The notes under the pieces were generated by a model. The model did not search any database and was not told the DNA's origin. It worked only from the letters and a program-made list of their open reading frames with translations. From JAMXLO01 sp041487355 (lineage in GTDB: Bacteria > Pseudomonadota > Alphaproteobacteria > Acetobacterales > Acetobacteraceae), in NCBI GenBank assembly GCA_041487355.1, contig JBGPND010000071.1, positions 1-22,391 of the forward strand: DNA of 22,391 bases, written 5' to 3'. Positions 8,350-16,168 of the stretch are shown piece after piece; position 1 is the first letter of the stretch, and every line of letters begins with the position of its first letter. The position numbers and the translations under genes are program-made.

Positions 8350-10680
8350 TCAAAGCCGCACGCCGCGCAGCCGCAGCGCATTGCCGATCACCGAGACGGA
8401 ACTGAGCGACATGGCCAGCGCCGCGATCACCGGGCTCAACAAGATACCGAAGAACGGATAAAGCACACCCGCCGCGACCGGAACGCCGATCGTGTTGTAG
8501 ACGAAGGCGAAGAACAGATTCTGCCGGATGTTGCGCATCGTCGCGCGGCTGAGCGTGATGGCGCGGGCGATGCCCAGAAGGTCGCCTTTCACCAAGGTCA
8601 CCCCGGCGCTCGCCATCGCCACCTCGGTGCCGGTGCCCATCGCGATGCCGACATCGGCCGCGGCCAGGGCAGGGGCATCGTTCACCCCGTCTCCTGCCAT
8701 GGCGACGATGCGCCCTGCGGCCTTCAGGCGGCGGACGACGGCGTGCTTGTCTTCCGGCAGCACCTCGGCCTCGACCTGGTCGATGCCGAGTCGCCGCGCG
8801 ACGGCCTCCGCGGTGGTCCGCGTGTCGCCGGTCAGCATGACGATGCGGATGCCCTGGGCGCGCATCCTGTCGAGTGCGTCGGGCGTCGTCGGCTTGATCG
8901 GGTCGGCAACGGCGATGACGCCGGCCGGGCTGCCATCGACGGCGAGATAGAGCGCGGTGGCGCCGTCCTGGCGCAACGCTTCGGCCCTGGCTTCCAGTTC
9001 GCCGAGCGCAATGCCCAGATCCTGCATCAGGCCGCGATTGCCCAATGCCACGGAACGACCGTCCACCTTCCCGGTCACACCCTTGCCGGTGATCGACTGG
9101 AATTCGGCCGGTTCAGCGACGGCGAGCCCATGCTGCTGCGCCGCGGCGACGATGGCGGCAGCCAGCGGGTGCTCGCTGGCCCTCTCCAGTCCGGCAGCGA
9201 GGGGCAGGATCCCGGTCTCCGACCAGCCGGCATCCGGCACGACCGCTATCACGCGCGGCTTGCCCTCGGTCAGCGTGCCGGTCTTGTCGACGACGAGCGT
9301 GTCCACCTTCTCCAGGCGTTCCAGCGCCTCGGCGGAGCGGATCAGCACGCCGGCACCGGCCCCCTTGCCGACGCCGACCATGATCGACATCGGCGTGGCG
9401 AGACCCAGCGCGCAGGGGCAGGCGATAATGACCACCGAGACGGCGGCGATCAGGGCGTAGGTGAGGGCAGGGGAGGGTCCCCAGAGCGCCCAGGCGGCGA
9501 ATGCGACCAGGGCCACGGCAATAACCACCGGCACGAACCAGCCTGCCACGGTATCGGCGAGACGCTGGATCGGGGCGCGCGAGCGCTGCGCCTCGGCGAC
9601 CATGGCGACGATGCGCGCCAGGACGGTCTCCGATCCCACCCGGTCGGCGCTCATGATCAGGGCGCCGGTGCCGTTCACCGTGCCGCCGATGACCTGATCG
9701 CCCGGCCGCTTCGCCACCGGCATGGATTCGCCGGTGACCATCGATTCGTCGACGGCGCTGCTGCCGTCCAGCACCGCGCCGTCGACCGGCACGCCCTCGC
9801 CGGGGCGCACGCGCAGCCGGTCACCGGGCTGGACCTGGTCCAGTGTGATCTCCTCGTCCGCGCCGCCGGCGGTGACGCGGCGGGCCGTCTTCGGGGCGAG
9901 GTTGAGCAGCGCGCGGATCGCGCCGCCGGTCTGTTCGCGCGCTCGCAGTTCGAGCACCTGCCCGAGCAGTACGAGCACGGTGATGACGGAGGCGGCCTCG
10001 AAATAGACCGCGACACCGGCGTCGGCGGCGCGGAAGCCGGCGGGAAAGACGCCGGGCGCGACCGTGGCGACCACGCTGTAGAGCCACGCTGCGCCGGTGC
10101 CGAGCGCAATCAGCGTGAACATGTTCAGGCTGCGGCGGACCAGCGAGTCCCAGCCGCGCTGGAAGAACGGCCAGCCGGCCCAGAGCACGACCGGCGTGGC
10201 CAGGATGAACTGCAGCCAGTTCACGAGGCCCGGCGCGATCAGGTGATGCAGGTCGAGCCCTGGGACGTGGCCGCCCATCTCCAGCGCGACCACCGGGACG
10301 GTGAGGGCCAAGCCGATCCAGAACCGCCGGCTCATGTCGGCGAGTTCCGGATTGGCCTCCGGTTCGGCGGTGATCGTCACGGGCTCCAGAGCCATGCCGC
10401 AGATCGGGCAACTGCCCGGGCCGATCTGGCGGATTTCGGGATGCATCGGGCAGGTGTAGACGGCACCCGGCGTTGCCGCTTTCTCCTGATTGGGTGCCAG
10501 ATACCTGTCCGGCTCGGCGGCGAATTTCCCGCGGCATCCGGCGCAGCAGAAATGGAAGGTGACGCCGCCATGCTCGAAGCGATGGGGCGACGTCGCCGGA
10601 TCGACTTTCATGCCGCAGACCGGGTCGGTCGCCATCTCACGATCGGCCACCGAGGCTGCGTGGCGATTGTGGCTGGTCAT
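8350..10680 (-). CDS. copA: Copper-translocating P1B-type ATPase with N-terminal YHS and metal-binding domains
   Basis: This 776-residue inner-membrane pump probably exports Cu(I) from the cytoplasm. In order: a YHS domain (about 18-62; DPVCGMKV, FHFCCAGC), a short heavy-metal-binding domain (YTCPMHPEI...CPICGM, about 74-100), membrane helices, the TGES actuator loop, the copper-selective CPC motif in helix 6 (IIACPCALGLATP), phosphorylation site DKTGTLTEG, SEHP nucleotide-binding motif and GDGVNDAPAL. There is no classical GMxCxxC domain. ATG 10680 is chosen because an upstream extension would read through the divergent promoter and into csoR. Expression is probably controlled by the neighbouring CsoR-like repressor. 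The large opposite-strand frame is an artefact. Confidence 0.93.
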   Translation of the reverse strand: MTSHNRHAASVADREMATDPVCGMKVDPATSPHRFEHGGVTFHFCCAGCRGKFAAEPDRYLAPNQEKAATPGAVYTCPMHPEIRQIGPGSCPICGMALEPVTITAEPEANPELADMSRRFWIGLALTVPVVALEMGGHVPGLDLHHLIAPGLVNWLQFILATPVVLWAGWPFFQRGWDSLVRRSLNMFTLIALGTGAAWLYSVVATVAPGVFPAGFRAADAGVAVYFEAASVITVLVLLGQVLELRAREQTGGAIRALLNLAPKTARRVTAGGADEEITLDQVQPGDRLRVRPGEGVPVDGAVLDGSSAVDESMVTGESMPVAKRPGDQVIGGTVNGTGALIMSADRVGSETVLARIVAMVAEAQRSRAPIQRLADTVAGWFVPVVIAVALVAFAAWALWGPSPALTYALIAAVSVVIIACPCALGLATPMSIMVGVGKGAGAGVLIRSAEALERLEKVDTLVVDKTGTLTEGKPRVIAVVPDAGWSETGILPLAAGLERASEHPLAAAIVAAAQQHGLAVAEPAEFQSITGKGVTGKVDGRSVALGNRGLMQDLGIALGELEARAEALRQDGATALYLAVDGSPAGVIAVADPIKPTTPDALDRMRAQGIRIVMLTGDTRTTAEAVARRLGIDQVEAEVLPEDKHAVVRRLKAAGRIVAMAGDGVNDAPALAAADVGIAMGTGTEVAMASAGVTLVKGDLLGIARAITLSRATMRNIRQNLFFAFVYNTIGVPVAAGVLYPFFGILLSPVIAALAMSLSSVSVIGNALRLRGVRL

Positions 10681-10693
10681 GGTCGGTGCCTTG

Positions 10694-10746
10694 TTGCTTG
10701 CGGCTGTCGGGTTCGGTAGATATACCCCACCAGGGTATAGTAGCAA
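10694..10746. promoter_or_regulatory. Divergent copA/csoR promoter with CsoR-type operator
   Basis: The 67-bp gap between the two start codons holds a perfect inverted repeat: TATACCC (10721-10727), five-base spacer CACCA, GGGTATA (10733-10739). A short G/C tract flanked by A/T-rich TATA ends is typical of CsoR/RcnR-family operators. Rightward, TTGCTT (10694-10699) and TAGATA (10717-10722), spaced 17 bp, form a -35/-10 pair for csoR. Leftward, on the other strand, TTGCTA (10741-10746) and TATATC just past the operator, spaced about 16 bp, suit copA. The operator overlaps both promoters, so one repressor could silence both. Promoter calls are by eye. Confidence 0.7.
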
Positions 10747-10747
10747 G

Positions 10748-11023
10748 ATGCACGACGCGACAAAACGATCGGTGGCGGCGCGGCTGAAGCGCATCGAGGG
10801 GCAGGTCCGCGGTGTGCTGCGCATGGTAGAAGACGACCGCTACTGCGTGGACGTATTGACCCAGATCAATGCGGTGCGCGCGGCACTCCATAAGGTCGAG
10901 GAACAGATCCTGCGGGATCACGTGGCGCACTGTGTCGCCGGTGCCTTCGTTTCAGGCGATCTGGTGGAGCAGAGGCACAAGGTCGAGGAACTGGTCGAGA
11001 CTATAGGTCGCATGACGAGGTAG
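10748..11023 (+). CDS. csoR: CsoR-type copper-sensing transcriptional repressor
   Basis: This 91-residue all-helical DUF156/CsoR-family regulator contains RLKRIEGQVRGV (residues 12-23), a hallmark of the family. The metal site is Cys33, His58 and Cys62, with spacing C-x24-H-x3-C identical to Mycobacterium CsoR (C36/H61/C65). This favours Cu(I) over the RcnR or FrmR branches. Apo-protein would bind the operator just upstream, and copper binding would release it. The ATG lies only 8 bp after the operator, so the gene is probably autoregulated. It is the first gene of the rightward copper cluster. Confidence 0.9.
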   Translation: MHDATKRSVAARLKRIEGQVRGVLRMVEDDRYCVDVLTQINAVRAALHKVEEQILRDHVAHCVAGAFVSGDLVEQRHKVEELVETIGRMTR

Positions 11024-11029
11024 CGGCGT

Positions 11030-11410
11030 ATGCCGAACGGCGCGGTACGCAGGTTCAGGAGGATGGTCACGGGACTGCTGGTCCTGGTGGGCCTTCTGTT
11101 GTCCGGCGCCCAGGGTCCCGCTGCCGCGGCGCTGCCGCTTACCAGTCCCCACCATGATCGACCACAGGTGCAGACGGTCGACATGGCACATCCGGGTCTC
11201 GCGACGCCATCCGGCGATCAACATGTCGACCACGGACTCGCATGCTGCCTGAGCGGCCAATGCACGGTACAGCCGGTCTGGTTTGCCGACACGTCCGCAG
11301 GTTTCCTGGACCGGCTGGTGTTGGCCGTGGGCTATATGCCCAGTGTGGACCGGTGGTCGTCCGGCATCGGCGCGGCGCCTACGCCACCACCGCCTCGATC
11401 TGCTGTCTGA
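11030..11410 (+). CDS. Small exported His/Cys-containing protein of unknown function
   Basis: This 126-residue protein starts 6 bp after the csoR stop. It has an Arg-rich start (MPNGAVRRFRRM), a hydrophobic core (VTGLLVLVGLLLSGAQGP) and an Ala-rich cleavage-like region, so it is probably secreted to the periplasm. The mature part has scattered His residues (SPHHD, DQHVDHG) and a CCLSGQC cluster that could bind metal. I do not recognise a family with confidence; short exported His/Cys proteins are common beside copper oxidase genes. An internal ATG at 11063 has GGAGG too close to serve as its ribosome site. Function in copper handling is inferred from position only. Confidence 0.6.
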   Translation: MPNGAVRRFRRMVTGLLVLVGLLLSGAQGPAAAALPLTSPHHDRPQVQTVDMAHPGLATPSGDQHVDHGLACCLSGQCTVQPVWFADTSAGFLDRLVLAVGYMPSVDRWSSGIGAAPTPPPPRSAV

Positions 11411-11534
11411 TCGACCGGGGATCAGTCGCGGCCGGTCATCTGACCAGCACCTGCGAGCAATCCCGAGGTCGGAGTCTGCCCATGCGGAGCCGGTGGCCCG
11501 TGTGACCTCCTCACCAGACGGTTTGTGAGTTCCC

Positions 11535-13031
11535 ATGTCTAGTTGCTTTTCCAGGCGCCGATTTCTGGCGACCACTGCCGCTCTCGGCCTCGTCGGCGGA
11601 TCCGGTGTATTTGTCTCTCACGCGGCCCGGGCAGGCATCAGCACCGCGCCCGTGCAGCTTACCGTGGAGCGTCGAGCCATCACGGTGAACGGAAAGGCCG
11701 CCTCGGTGTTTGGCATCCGGCGGTCCGACGGCGCGCCAGGTCTGGTGCTTGACCCCAATCAGCGCTTCCAAGTTGTCCTTGGGAATCGCACCGCCGAACC
11801 AACGATCATCCACTGGCATGGCCAGACACCACCGCCTGACCAGGACGGTGTCGTGGAGACGGGCGTCGCTTCACTCATCGGTGCAGGAGCCAGCCAAACC
11901 TACGACTTCACGCCACGGCCCGGCACGCACTGGATGCACTCCCATCACGGCCTGCAGGAACAGTCACTGATGGCGGCACCGCTCATCGTGCGCTCGCCAG
12001 AGGATGCGCGGGCGGATGCGCAGGAGACCACGGTTCTGCTGCACGACTTCGCCTTCCGCACGCCGGAAGAAGTGCTGGCGCAGCTTGTGGGTGACGGCTC
12101 CCACGCCCCGGCCATGGCCATGCCAGGTATGACCGGCGGTGAGCGCGCGGGACACATGATGCCTGGAGGCCGTGCCGGGCACGTCATGGCGGGCTCGCCC
12201 GCGGCACACGGCGCGATGGACCTGAACGATGTCGACTACGATGCGTATCTCGCGAACGACCGTACCTTGGATGATCCTCTGGTGGTCCGGACCGAGCGCA
12301 GCGGACGCGTGCGCGTCAGGCTCATCAACGGTGCTACATCAACAGCCTTCTGGATCGATCTCGGTACCATCGAGGCGAGCATCATCGCCGTCGACGGCGA
12401 CCTGGTGCGACCGCTCACGGGCAGTCGCTTCCCTTTGGCGCAGGGCCAACGTCTGGACCTGTTGGTCACCATGCCAGCCGCCGGCGGTACGGTGCCGGTG
12501 CTCGCCCAACGTGAAGGCGATCGCGCGCGCACCGGCTTCATCCTGGCCACGCCGGATGCCGCGGTAGCACGCATCGCCGACCAGGCCGAGGCCGCTGCGC
12601 CGCCCATCGATCTGTCACTCGAACAGCGCCTTGTGGCCCAATCGCCACTGGCGGCACGGCAGACCGATGTCACCCATCGCATCACCCTCGACGGCAGCAT
12701 GATGCCCTACGTCTGGTCGATCGAGAATCGCACTTGGGCGACGCACCGACCGCTGCGCGTCAAGAGCGGACAGCGCGTCATTCTCGAGATGGTGAACCGC
12801 AGTGCGATGGCGCACCCCATGCACCTGCATGGACATCACTTCCAGGTAGTGGCGCTCAATGGCAAGCCCGTCCAGGGGGCCATGCGCGACACGGTGCTGG
12901 TGCCGCTCAATGGAACGGTACGCGTCGCGTTCGATGCCGACAATCCGGGGCGGTGGCTACTGCATTGCCACAACCTCTTCCACATGGCGCGCGGGATGAT
13001 GACAGAGTTCGTCTACGACCGTGTTGCCTGA
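11535..13031 (+). CDS. Tat-exported multicopper oxidase (CopA/CueO-like)
   Basis: This 498-residue periplasmic oxidase probably converts Cu(I) to less harmful Cu(II). The N-terminus has a twin-arginine signal (SRRRFLATTAALG). All copper-ligand motifs are present: HWHG (93-96), HSHH (136-139), HPMHLHGHH (427-435) and HCHNLFHMARGM (477-488), the last giving the type-1 Cys478, His483 and axial Met488. A Met/His-rich insert near residues 190-228 (AMAMPGM, GHMMPGG, GHVMAG) resembles the methionine-rich copper-gating segments of CueO. A 124-bp gap upstream has no copy of the CsoR-type operator. The gene symbol is left blank because CopA, CueO and PcoA naming overlap. Confidence 0.92.
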   Translation: MSSCFSRRRFLATTAALGLVGGSGVFVSHAARAGISTAPVQLTVERRAITVNGKAASVFGIRRSDGAPGLVLDPNQRFQVVLGNRTAEPTIIHWHGQTPPPDQDGVVETGVASLIGAGASQTYDFTPRPGTHWMHSHHGLQEQSLMAAPLIVRSPEDARADAQETTVLLHDFAFRTPEEVLAQLVGDGSHAPAMAMPGMTGGERAGHMMPGGRAGHVMAGSPAAHGAMDLNDVDYDAYLANDRTLDDPLVVRTERSGRVRVRLINGATSTAFWIDLGTIEASIIAVDGDLVRPLTGSRFPLAQGQRLDLLVTMPAAGGTVPVLAQREGDRARTGFILATPDAAVARIADQAEAAAPPIDLSLEQRLVAQSPLAARQTDVTHRITLDGSMMPYVWSIENRTWATHRPLRVKSGQRVILEMVNRSAMAHPMHLHGHHFQVVALNGKPVQGAMRDTVLVPLNGTVRVAFDADNPGRWLLHCHNLFHMARGMMTEFVYDRVA

Positions 13032-13056
13032 CACTCGCAAGCAAAGGAACCCTGCC

Positions 13057-13704
13057 ATGACCTTGTTTACCCGCTCCGCCGTCGTTGCGATCGCCCTCGC
13101 GGCGCCGCTGAGCCTCGCGCAGGCGCAGACCGAGCAAGACCAGGACCACACGGCGCATCATCCGGCTGGCCAGACTGCTCAGCAGACGCAGCCGGGTTCG
13201 ACGCCGCAGCCAATGCCCCAGGGGCGCATGGCCCGACCTGGCGCGATGCCCCAGGGGAAGGCCGGCGGCATGCCGATGATGGGTGGCGACATGGGCCAGA
13301 TGATGCAGATGATGCAGATGATGCGCGGCATGATGGCCATGGACGGCATGATGCCGATGGGTGGTCCTGGCCGCATGCAGCCGTTTGCCCACATCGAGGG
13401 CCAGCTCGCCTTCTACAAGACCGAGCTGAAGATCACCGAAGCACAGGCATCGCAATGGAACGCCTTCGCCGACGCGGTGCGGGCCGGTGCGAAGAAGCTT
13501 CAGGATGCCTTTGCAGGGGCCATGCAAAGTTCCGGTCCGGCTTCGGCAATCGATCAGGCTGACCGCAGGATCAAGCTGCTCTCCGCCCGGCTCGACGCGT
13601 TGAAAGCGATCGCGGAAGCGACCAAGCCGCTCTACGCCGCACTCTCCGATGACCAGAAGAAGACCGCCGACGAGTTGATGGCCGAACACCTTCGGGGGAT
13701 GTGA
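13057..13704 (+). CDS. Met-rich periplasmic Spy/CpxP-like (LTXXQ) protein
   Basis: This 215-residue protein has a signal peptide (TRSAVVAIALAAPLSLAQAQ). A low-complexity middle, about residues 50-108, is crowded with Met and Gly (GDMGQMMQMMQMMRGMMAM), a likely Cu(I)-binding or sequestering segment. The C-terminal half is helical with 'LKITEAQASQWNAFADAV' and 'DDQKKTADELM', two LTxxQ-like repeats of the Spy/CpxP periplasmic chaperone fold. It lies 25 bp after the multicopper oxidase. The role, copper buffering or protection of periplasmic proteins, is inferred from the motif and neighbours. Confidence 0.8.
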   Translation: MTLFTRSAVVAIALAAPLSLAQAQTEQDQDHTAHHPAGQTAQQTQPGSTPQPMPQGRMARPGAMPQGKAGGMPMMGGDMGQMMQMMQMMRGMMAMDGMMPMGGPGRMQPFAHIEGQLAFYKTELKITEAQASQWNAFADAVRAGAKKLQDAFAGAMQSSGPASAIDQADRRIKLLSARLDALKAIAEATKPLYAALSDDQKKTADELMAEHLRGM

Positions 13705-13707
13705 GCA

Positions 13708-13983
13708 ATGGACGGCCGGAGCGGGGGCGATCCGATGCATGAACACGACGCGCCACCGTGGTGGCGAACGCGGACCGGGCTCGCCTTTCTCGGGTTCCTG
13801 GCGATCGCTGCGTTCTTTCTGATCACCGAGCACCGCGCACACGTCGCACTCGCGGTCCCATACCTGCCCTGGCTTCTGCTGGCGGCCTGCCCGCTGATGC
13901 ACCTCTTCATGCATCACGGGCACGGCGGCCATGGCAGCGGCGGACAGGATTCGGATTGCGACGCGGGACCGCATCGGCACTGA
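13708..13983 (+). CDS. DUF2933-like small membrane protein
   Basis: This 91-residue protein has two hydrophobic stretches (TGLAFLGFLAIAAFFLI and VPYLPWLLLAACPL), followed by CPLMHLFMHHGHGGHG and a His-ending tail. The 'CP(L)MH.FMH.GH' ending is the signature of DUF2933 proteins, found repeatedly in metal-resistance clusters but with no proven function. The His/Met/Cys tail probably faces one side of the inner membrane and could bind metal. The start at 13708 is three bases after the previous stop; an internal ATG at 13735 is an alternative. Confidence 0.75.
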   Translation: MDGRSGGDPMHEHDAPPWWRTRTGLAFLGFLAIAAFFLITEHRAHVALAVPYLPWLLLAACPLMHLFMHHGHGGHGSGGQDSDCDAGPHRH

Positions 13984-14008
13984 TTGCAGCGAACGGGGAA
14001 GACCGTCC

Positions 14009-14674
14009 ATGAACCACGATTTCTCCTCATACGGATTGTGGTCCCTTGTGATCATCAATTCCGCCCTCTTCATCTTCTTCGCATTCAGCTTCGGCCGACC
14101 TCAGACAAAGCGCGACTGGCGTTCCTTCAGCGCGTTCAGCGCCTTCCTTGTGGCGCTGTTCACCGAGATGTACGGCTTCCCGCTGACGATCTACCTGCTG
14201 TCAGGCTGGCTGCAGAGCCGGTTTCCGGGCGTCGACTGGTTCTCCCACGACGCCGGCCACCTGCTCGAGATGATCTTCGGTTGGAGGGCCAATCCGCATC
14301 TCGGCCCGTTCCACCTCCTGAGCTTCGCCTTCATCGGTGGCGGCTTCCTGCTGATCTCGGTCGGCTGGCAAGCGCTTTACCAGGCGCAGCGCGAGAAACG
14401 GCTAGCAGACACCGGCATCTACGCGCACATACGGCACCCGCAATACGACGGCTTCGTCCTCGTCATGTTCGGATTTCTGTTGCAGTGGCCGACGATTCTG
14501 ACCTTGGCAATGTTTCCCGTTCTGGTCTTCATGTATTGGCGGCTCGCAAAGATCGAGGAGCGTGAATCGCTGGCGGCGTTCGGCGACGCGTACCGCGACT
14601 ACATGAAGCGGGTACCAGGATTCTTTCCTCATCTCGGCTCGCTGGCTGACCGCCGACGGCTCGGGCAGCGCTAG
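14009..14674 (+). CDS. Isoprenylcysteine carboxyl methyltransferase-like membrane protein
   Basis: This 221-residue multi-spanning membrane protein has the C-terminal ICMT/PEMT methyltransferase pattern: 'GIYAHIRHPQYDGFVLVMFGF', then 'RLAKIEERESLAAFGDAYRDY' with the paired Glu that helps bind S-adenosylmethionine. The N-terminal half holds helices and a WFSHDAGHLLEMIFGW segment. Bacterial members often sit in metal-resistance clusters and their true substrate is unknown; they need not act on prenylated protein. It lies 25 bp after the DUF2933 gene and is followed by an 85-bp gap. Confidence 0.8.
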   Translation: MNHDFSSYGLWSLVIINSALFIFFAFSFGRPQTKRDWRSFSAFSAFLVALFTEMYGFPLTIYLLSGWLQSRFPGVDWFSHDAGHLLEMIFGWRANPHLGPFHLLSFAFIGGGFLLISVGWQALYQAQREKRLADTGIYAHIRHPQYDGFVLVMFGFLLQWPTILTLAMFPVLVFMYWRLAKIEERESLAAFGDAYRDYMKRVPGFFPHLGSLADRRRLGQR

Positions 14675-14759
14675 GACAGCAAGCGCCAAATGGCTGCCCA
14701 TTTCGCTCACCTGGACAGCGCCGGCCCCGGTCATTCCCCAGCCATAAGGAGTAAAACGC

Positions 14760-15068
14760 ATGCAACCCTGGGTCTACTTCCTGATCTTCGGCGCCCTATT
14801 CTTCCTCATGATGCGAGGCGGTTGCGGTTCGCATGTCATGGGTCACGGGCACCATCATCAAACTGATGACAATCGCCAGACCGGGGCTGGCGGAAGCGTC
14901 CCTTCCATTGGGCCGGCACAAGTGCGCGATCCGGTCTGCGGCATGACGATCGAACGGGCTACCGCCAAGACATGCGCCCACCGCGGCACGGTCTACTACT
15001 TCTGCTCGGATCAGTGCCGGTCCAAGTTCGAGGCCGCCCCTGAAACCTTCACCGTATCCGCCGTCTGA
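14760..15068 (+). CDS. YHS-domain membrane-anchored metal-binding protein
   Basis: This 102-residue protein starts after a good AAGGAG site (14746-14751). It has an N-terminal membrane anchor (WVYFLIFGALFFLMM), a His-rich linker (HVMGHGHHHQ) and a C-terminal YHS domain: RDPVCGMTIERATAKTC, then VYYFCSDQCRSKFEAAPE. The same YHS pattern occurs at the N-terminus of the copper ATPase in this window. The Cys pair and His tract make it a candidate copper carrier handing metal to the pump or oxidase; this is inferred. Confidence 0.82.
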   Translation: MQPWVYFLIFGALFFLMMRGGCGSHVMGHGHHHQTDDNRQTGAGGSVPSIGPAQVRDPVCGMTIERATAKTCAHRGTVYYFCSDQCRSKFEAAPETFTVSAV

Positions 15069-15086
15069 CAAACCTGGAGCATCATC

Positions 15087-15407
15087 ATGGCCGACACCGC
15101 AACCGTGGGCATTGCCGCGACTGGCACCCAGTCGCGCGCACGCCTGCCCCGCATCCCTGTCCTGGTGCTGGGCCTGTCACTCAGCATCTTTCTGGCGCTG
15201 ACATATCTGTTGTGCGCACTGGGCCTGGCGCTGTTTCCGGATATGCCAGTCAGTCACTCATTCCTCGGCTTGTTCGTGCCGTGGTTCAAGCCGCTGGACT
15301 GGTACGATCTGCTGAATGGCCTGATCGAGGCGATCGTCGGCGGATGGTATATCGCCGCAGTGTTCGGGACGCTGTACAATTTCATTGCCTCCCGGTTCGA
15401 ACGGTGA
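15087..15407 (+). CDS. DUF5676-like inner-membrane protein
   Basis: This 106-residue protein has two clear membrane helices (PVLVLGLSLSIFLALTYLLC and the C-terminal LIEAIVGGWYIAAVFGTLYN), with 'SFLGLFVPWFKPLDWYDLLNGL' between them. This arrangement matches the small DUF5676 membrane family seen in heavy-metal clusters, of unknown function. It starts 18 bp after the YHS gene with CTGGAG upstream. There is no metal-binding motif of its own, so it may be an assembly or anchoring partner. Confidence 0.75.
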   Translation: MADTATVGIAATGTQSRARLPRIPVLVLGLSLSIFLALTYLLCALGLALFPDMPVSHSFLGLFVPWFKPLDWYDLLNGLIEAIVGGWYIAAVFGTLYNFIASRFER

Positions 15408-15503
15408 AGCCTTCCGGCGCACCTCTGCCACTTGCTACCTATTTGGGAGTACGAGCGCGCCATGCAGGTAGCTTCCACCGAAAGCCGTCAAAGGGTCGAT
15501 GAC

Positions 15504-15989
15504 ATGCAGCAGCACGCCGAAGGAAACCGGTACACCTTGCGAAGCGTCTGGACCGCGCTTGTGGCGTCAGCATTCGTGTGGGTTTCGTGCGGTGCGCTCG
15601 CTGCCGATACCGGGCAAACGAAGACGGTCGGAGGTCTGACCGTCTATATCGGCGTGATGCCAGCCGAGATTGTCAAAGGTCATCCGCTTGCGCACCCCGA
15701 GGCACAGATGCACGGAGGCGCACCTACCGGGTCGCACGAGTACCATGTTGTTGTTGCCGTATTCGACGCGGCGAGCGGTGCCCGGATCACCGACGCGCGA
15801 GTCTCTGGCCGTGTCGCGGGCATCGCCCTGGCAGGGTCGTGGAAGGTGCTCGAACCCATGACCATCCAGGACGCCACGACTTACGGTAACTACTTCGATC
15901 TTTCGGACACTGGCGCCCTTACGATCAGTTTTCGGATCGAGCGGGCAGGAGCCGTCGTGGGGATGGATTTCCCGTATCGCCACTCGTGA
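15504..15989 (+). CDS. Exported protein of unknown function in the copper cluster
   Basis: This 161-residue protein has a signal peptide (LRSVWTALVASAFVWVSCGA, then ALAAD). The mature part looks like a beta-sandwich: 'VGGLTVYIGVMPAEIV', then 'SHEYHVVVAVFDAASGARITDARVSGRV', then 'TYGNYFDLSDTGALTISFRIE'. The layout recalls FixH/YtkA-type periplasmic domains, but that match is weak. The His-containing stretch KGHPLAHPEAQMHGG could touch metal. ATG 15504 is chosen for its AAAGGG site; ATG 15462 and TTG 15432 are alternatives. The stop overlaps the next GTG by 4 bp. Confidence 0.6.
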   Translation: MQQHAEGNRYTLRSVWTALVASAFVWVSCGALAADTGQTKTVGGLTVYIGVMPAEIVKGHPLAHPEAQMHGGAPTGSHEYHVVVAVFDAASGARITDARVSGRVAGIALAGSWKVLEPMTIQDATTYGNYFDLSDTGALTISFRIERAGAVVGMDFPYRHS

Positions 15990-16168
15990 CTGACATGGAC
16001 GACACAAGGCTGGGTGGCCATGCGTCTCAGGTGGGGCGCGCGAGGGGAGCGGAAACGCGGAGCCGTTTCGCCGCCGAGTACGAGAGCTACGCGGCGGCGA
16101 CACCACCCTGGATCCCTCGGCTCTGGCGAACTCCTTCCGGCAAGCGGCCGATGGCAAGCCAGCGGTGA
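15986..16168 (+). CDS. 60-codon ORF linked by GTGA overlaps at both ends; methyltransferase-tail-like
   Basis: This short frame starts with GTG overlapping the previous stop (GTGA at 15986-15989) and ends with a TGA overlapping the next GTG (GTGA at 16165-16168). Two such junctions in a row suggest it is really translated. The segment RFAAEYESYAAATPPWIPRL resembles the very end of ICMT/NnrU-type membrane methyltransferases ('FG.EY..Y...TPR..PRL'), without their membrane helices. It may be a remnant of a lost second methyltransferase gene, or a small coupling peptide. Confidence is low. Confidence 0.4.
   Translation: MTDMDDTRLGGHASQVGRARGAETRSRFAAEYESYAAATPPWIPRLWRTPSGKRPMASQR

Noticed and set aside
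8179..10719. 846-codon open frame on the + strand
   Set aside because: It is antisense to the copper ATPase and the small downstream gene, with low-complexity Arg/His/Asp composition and no domain.
10926..11029. csoR as an RcnR/FrmR-type nickel or formaldehyde regulator
   Set aside because: The C-x24-H-x3-C ligand spacing is that of copper CsoR, and the divergent gene is a CPC-type copper pump rather than a nickel exporter or formaldehyde dehydrogenase.
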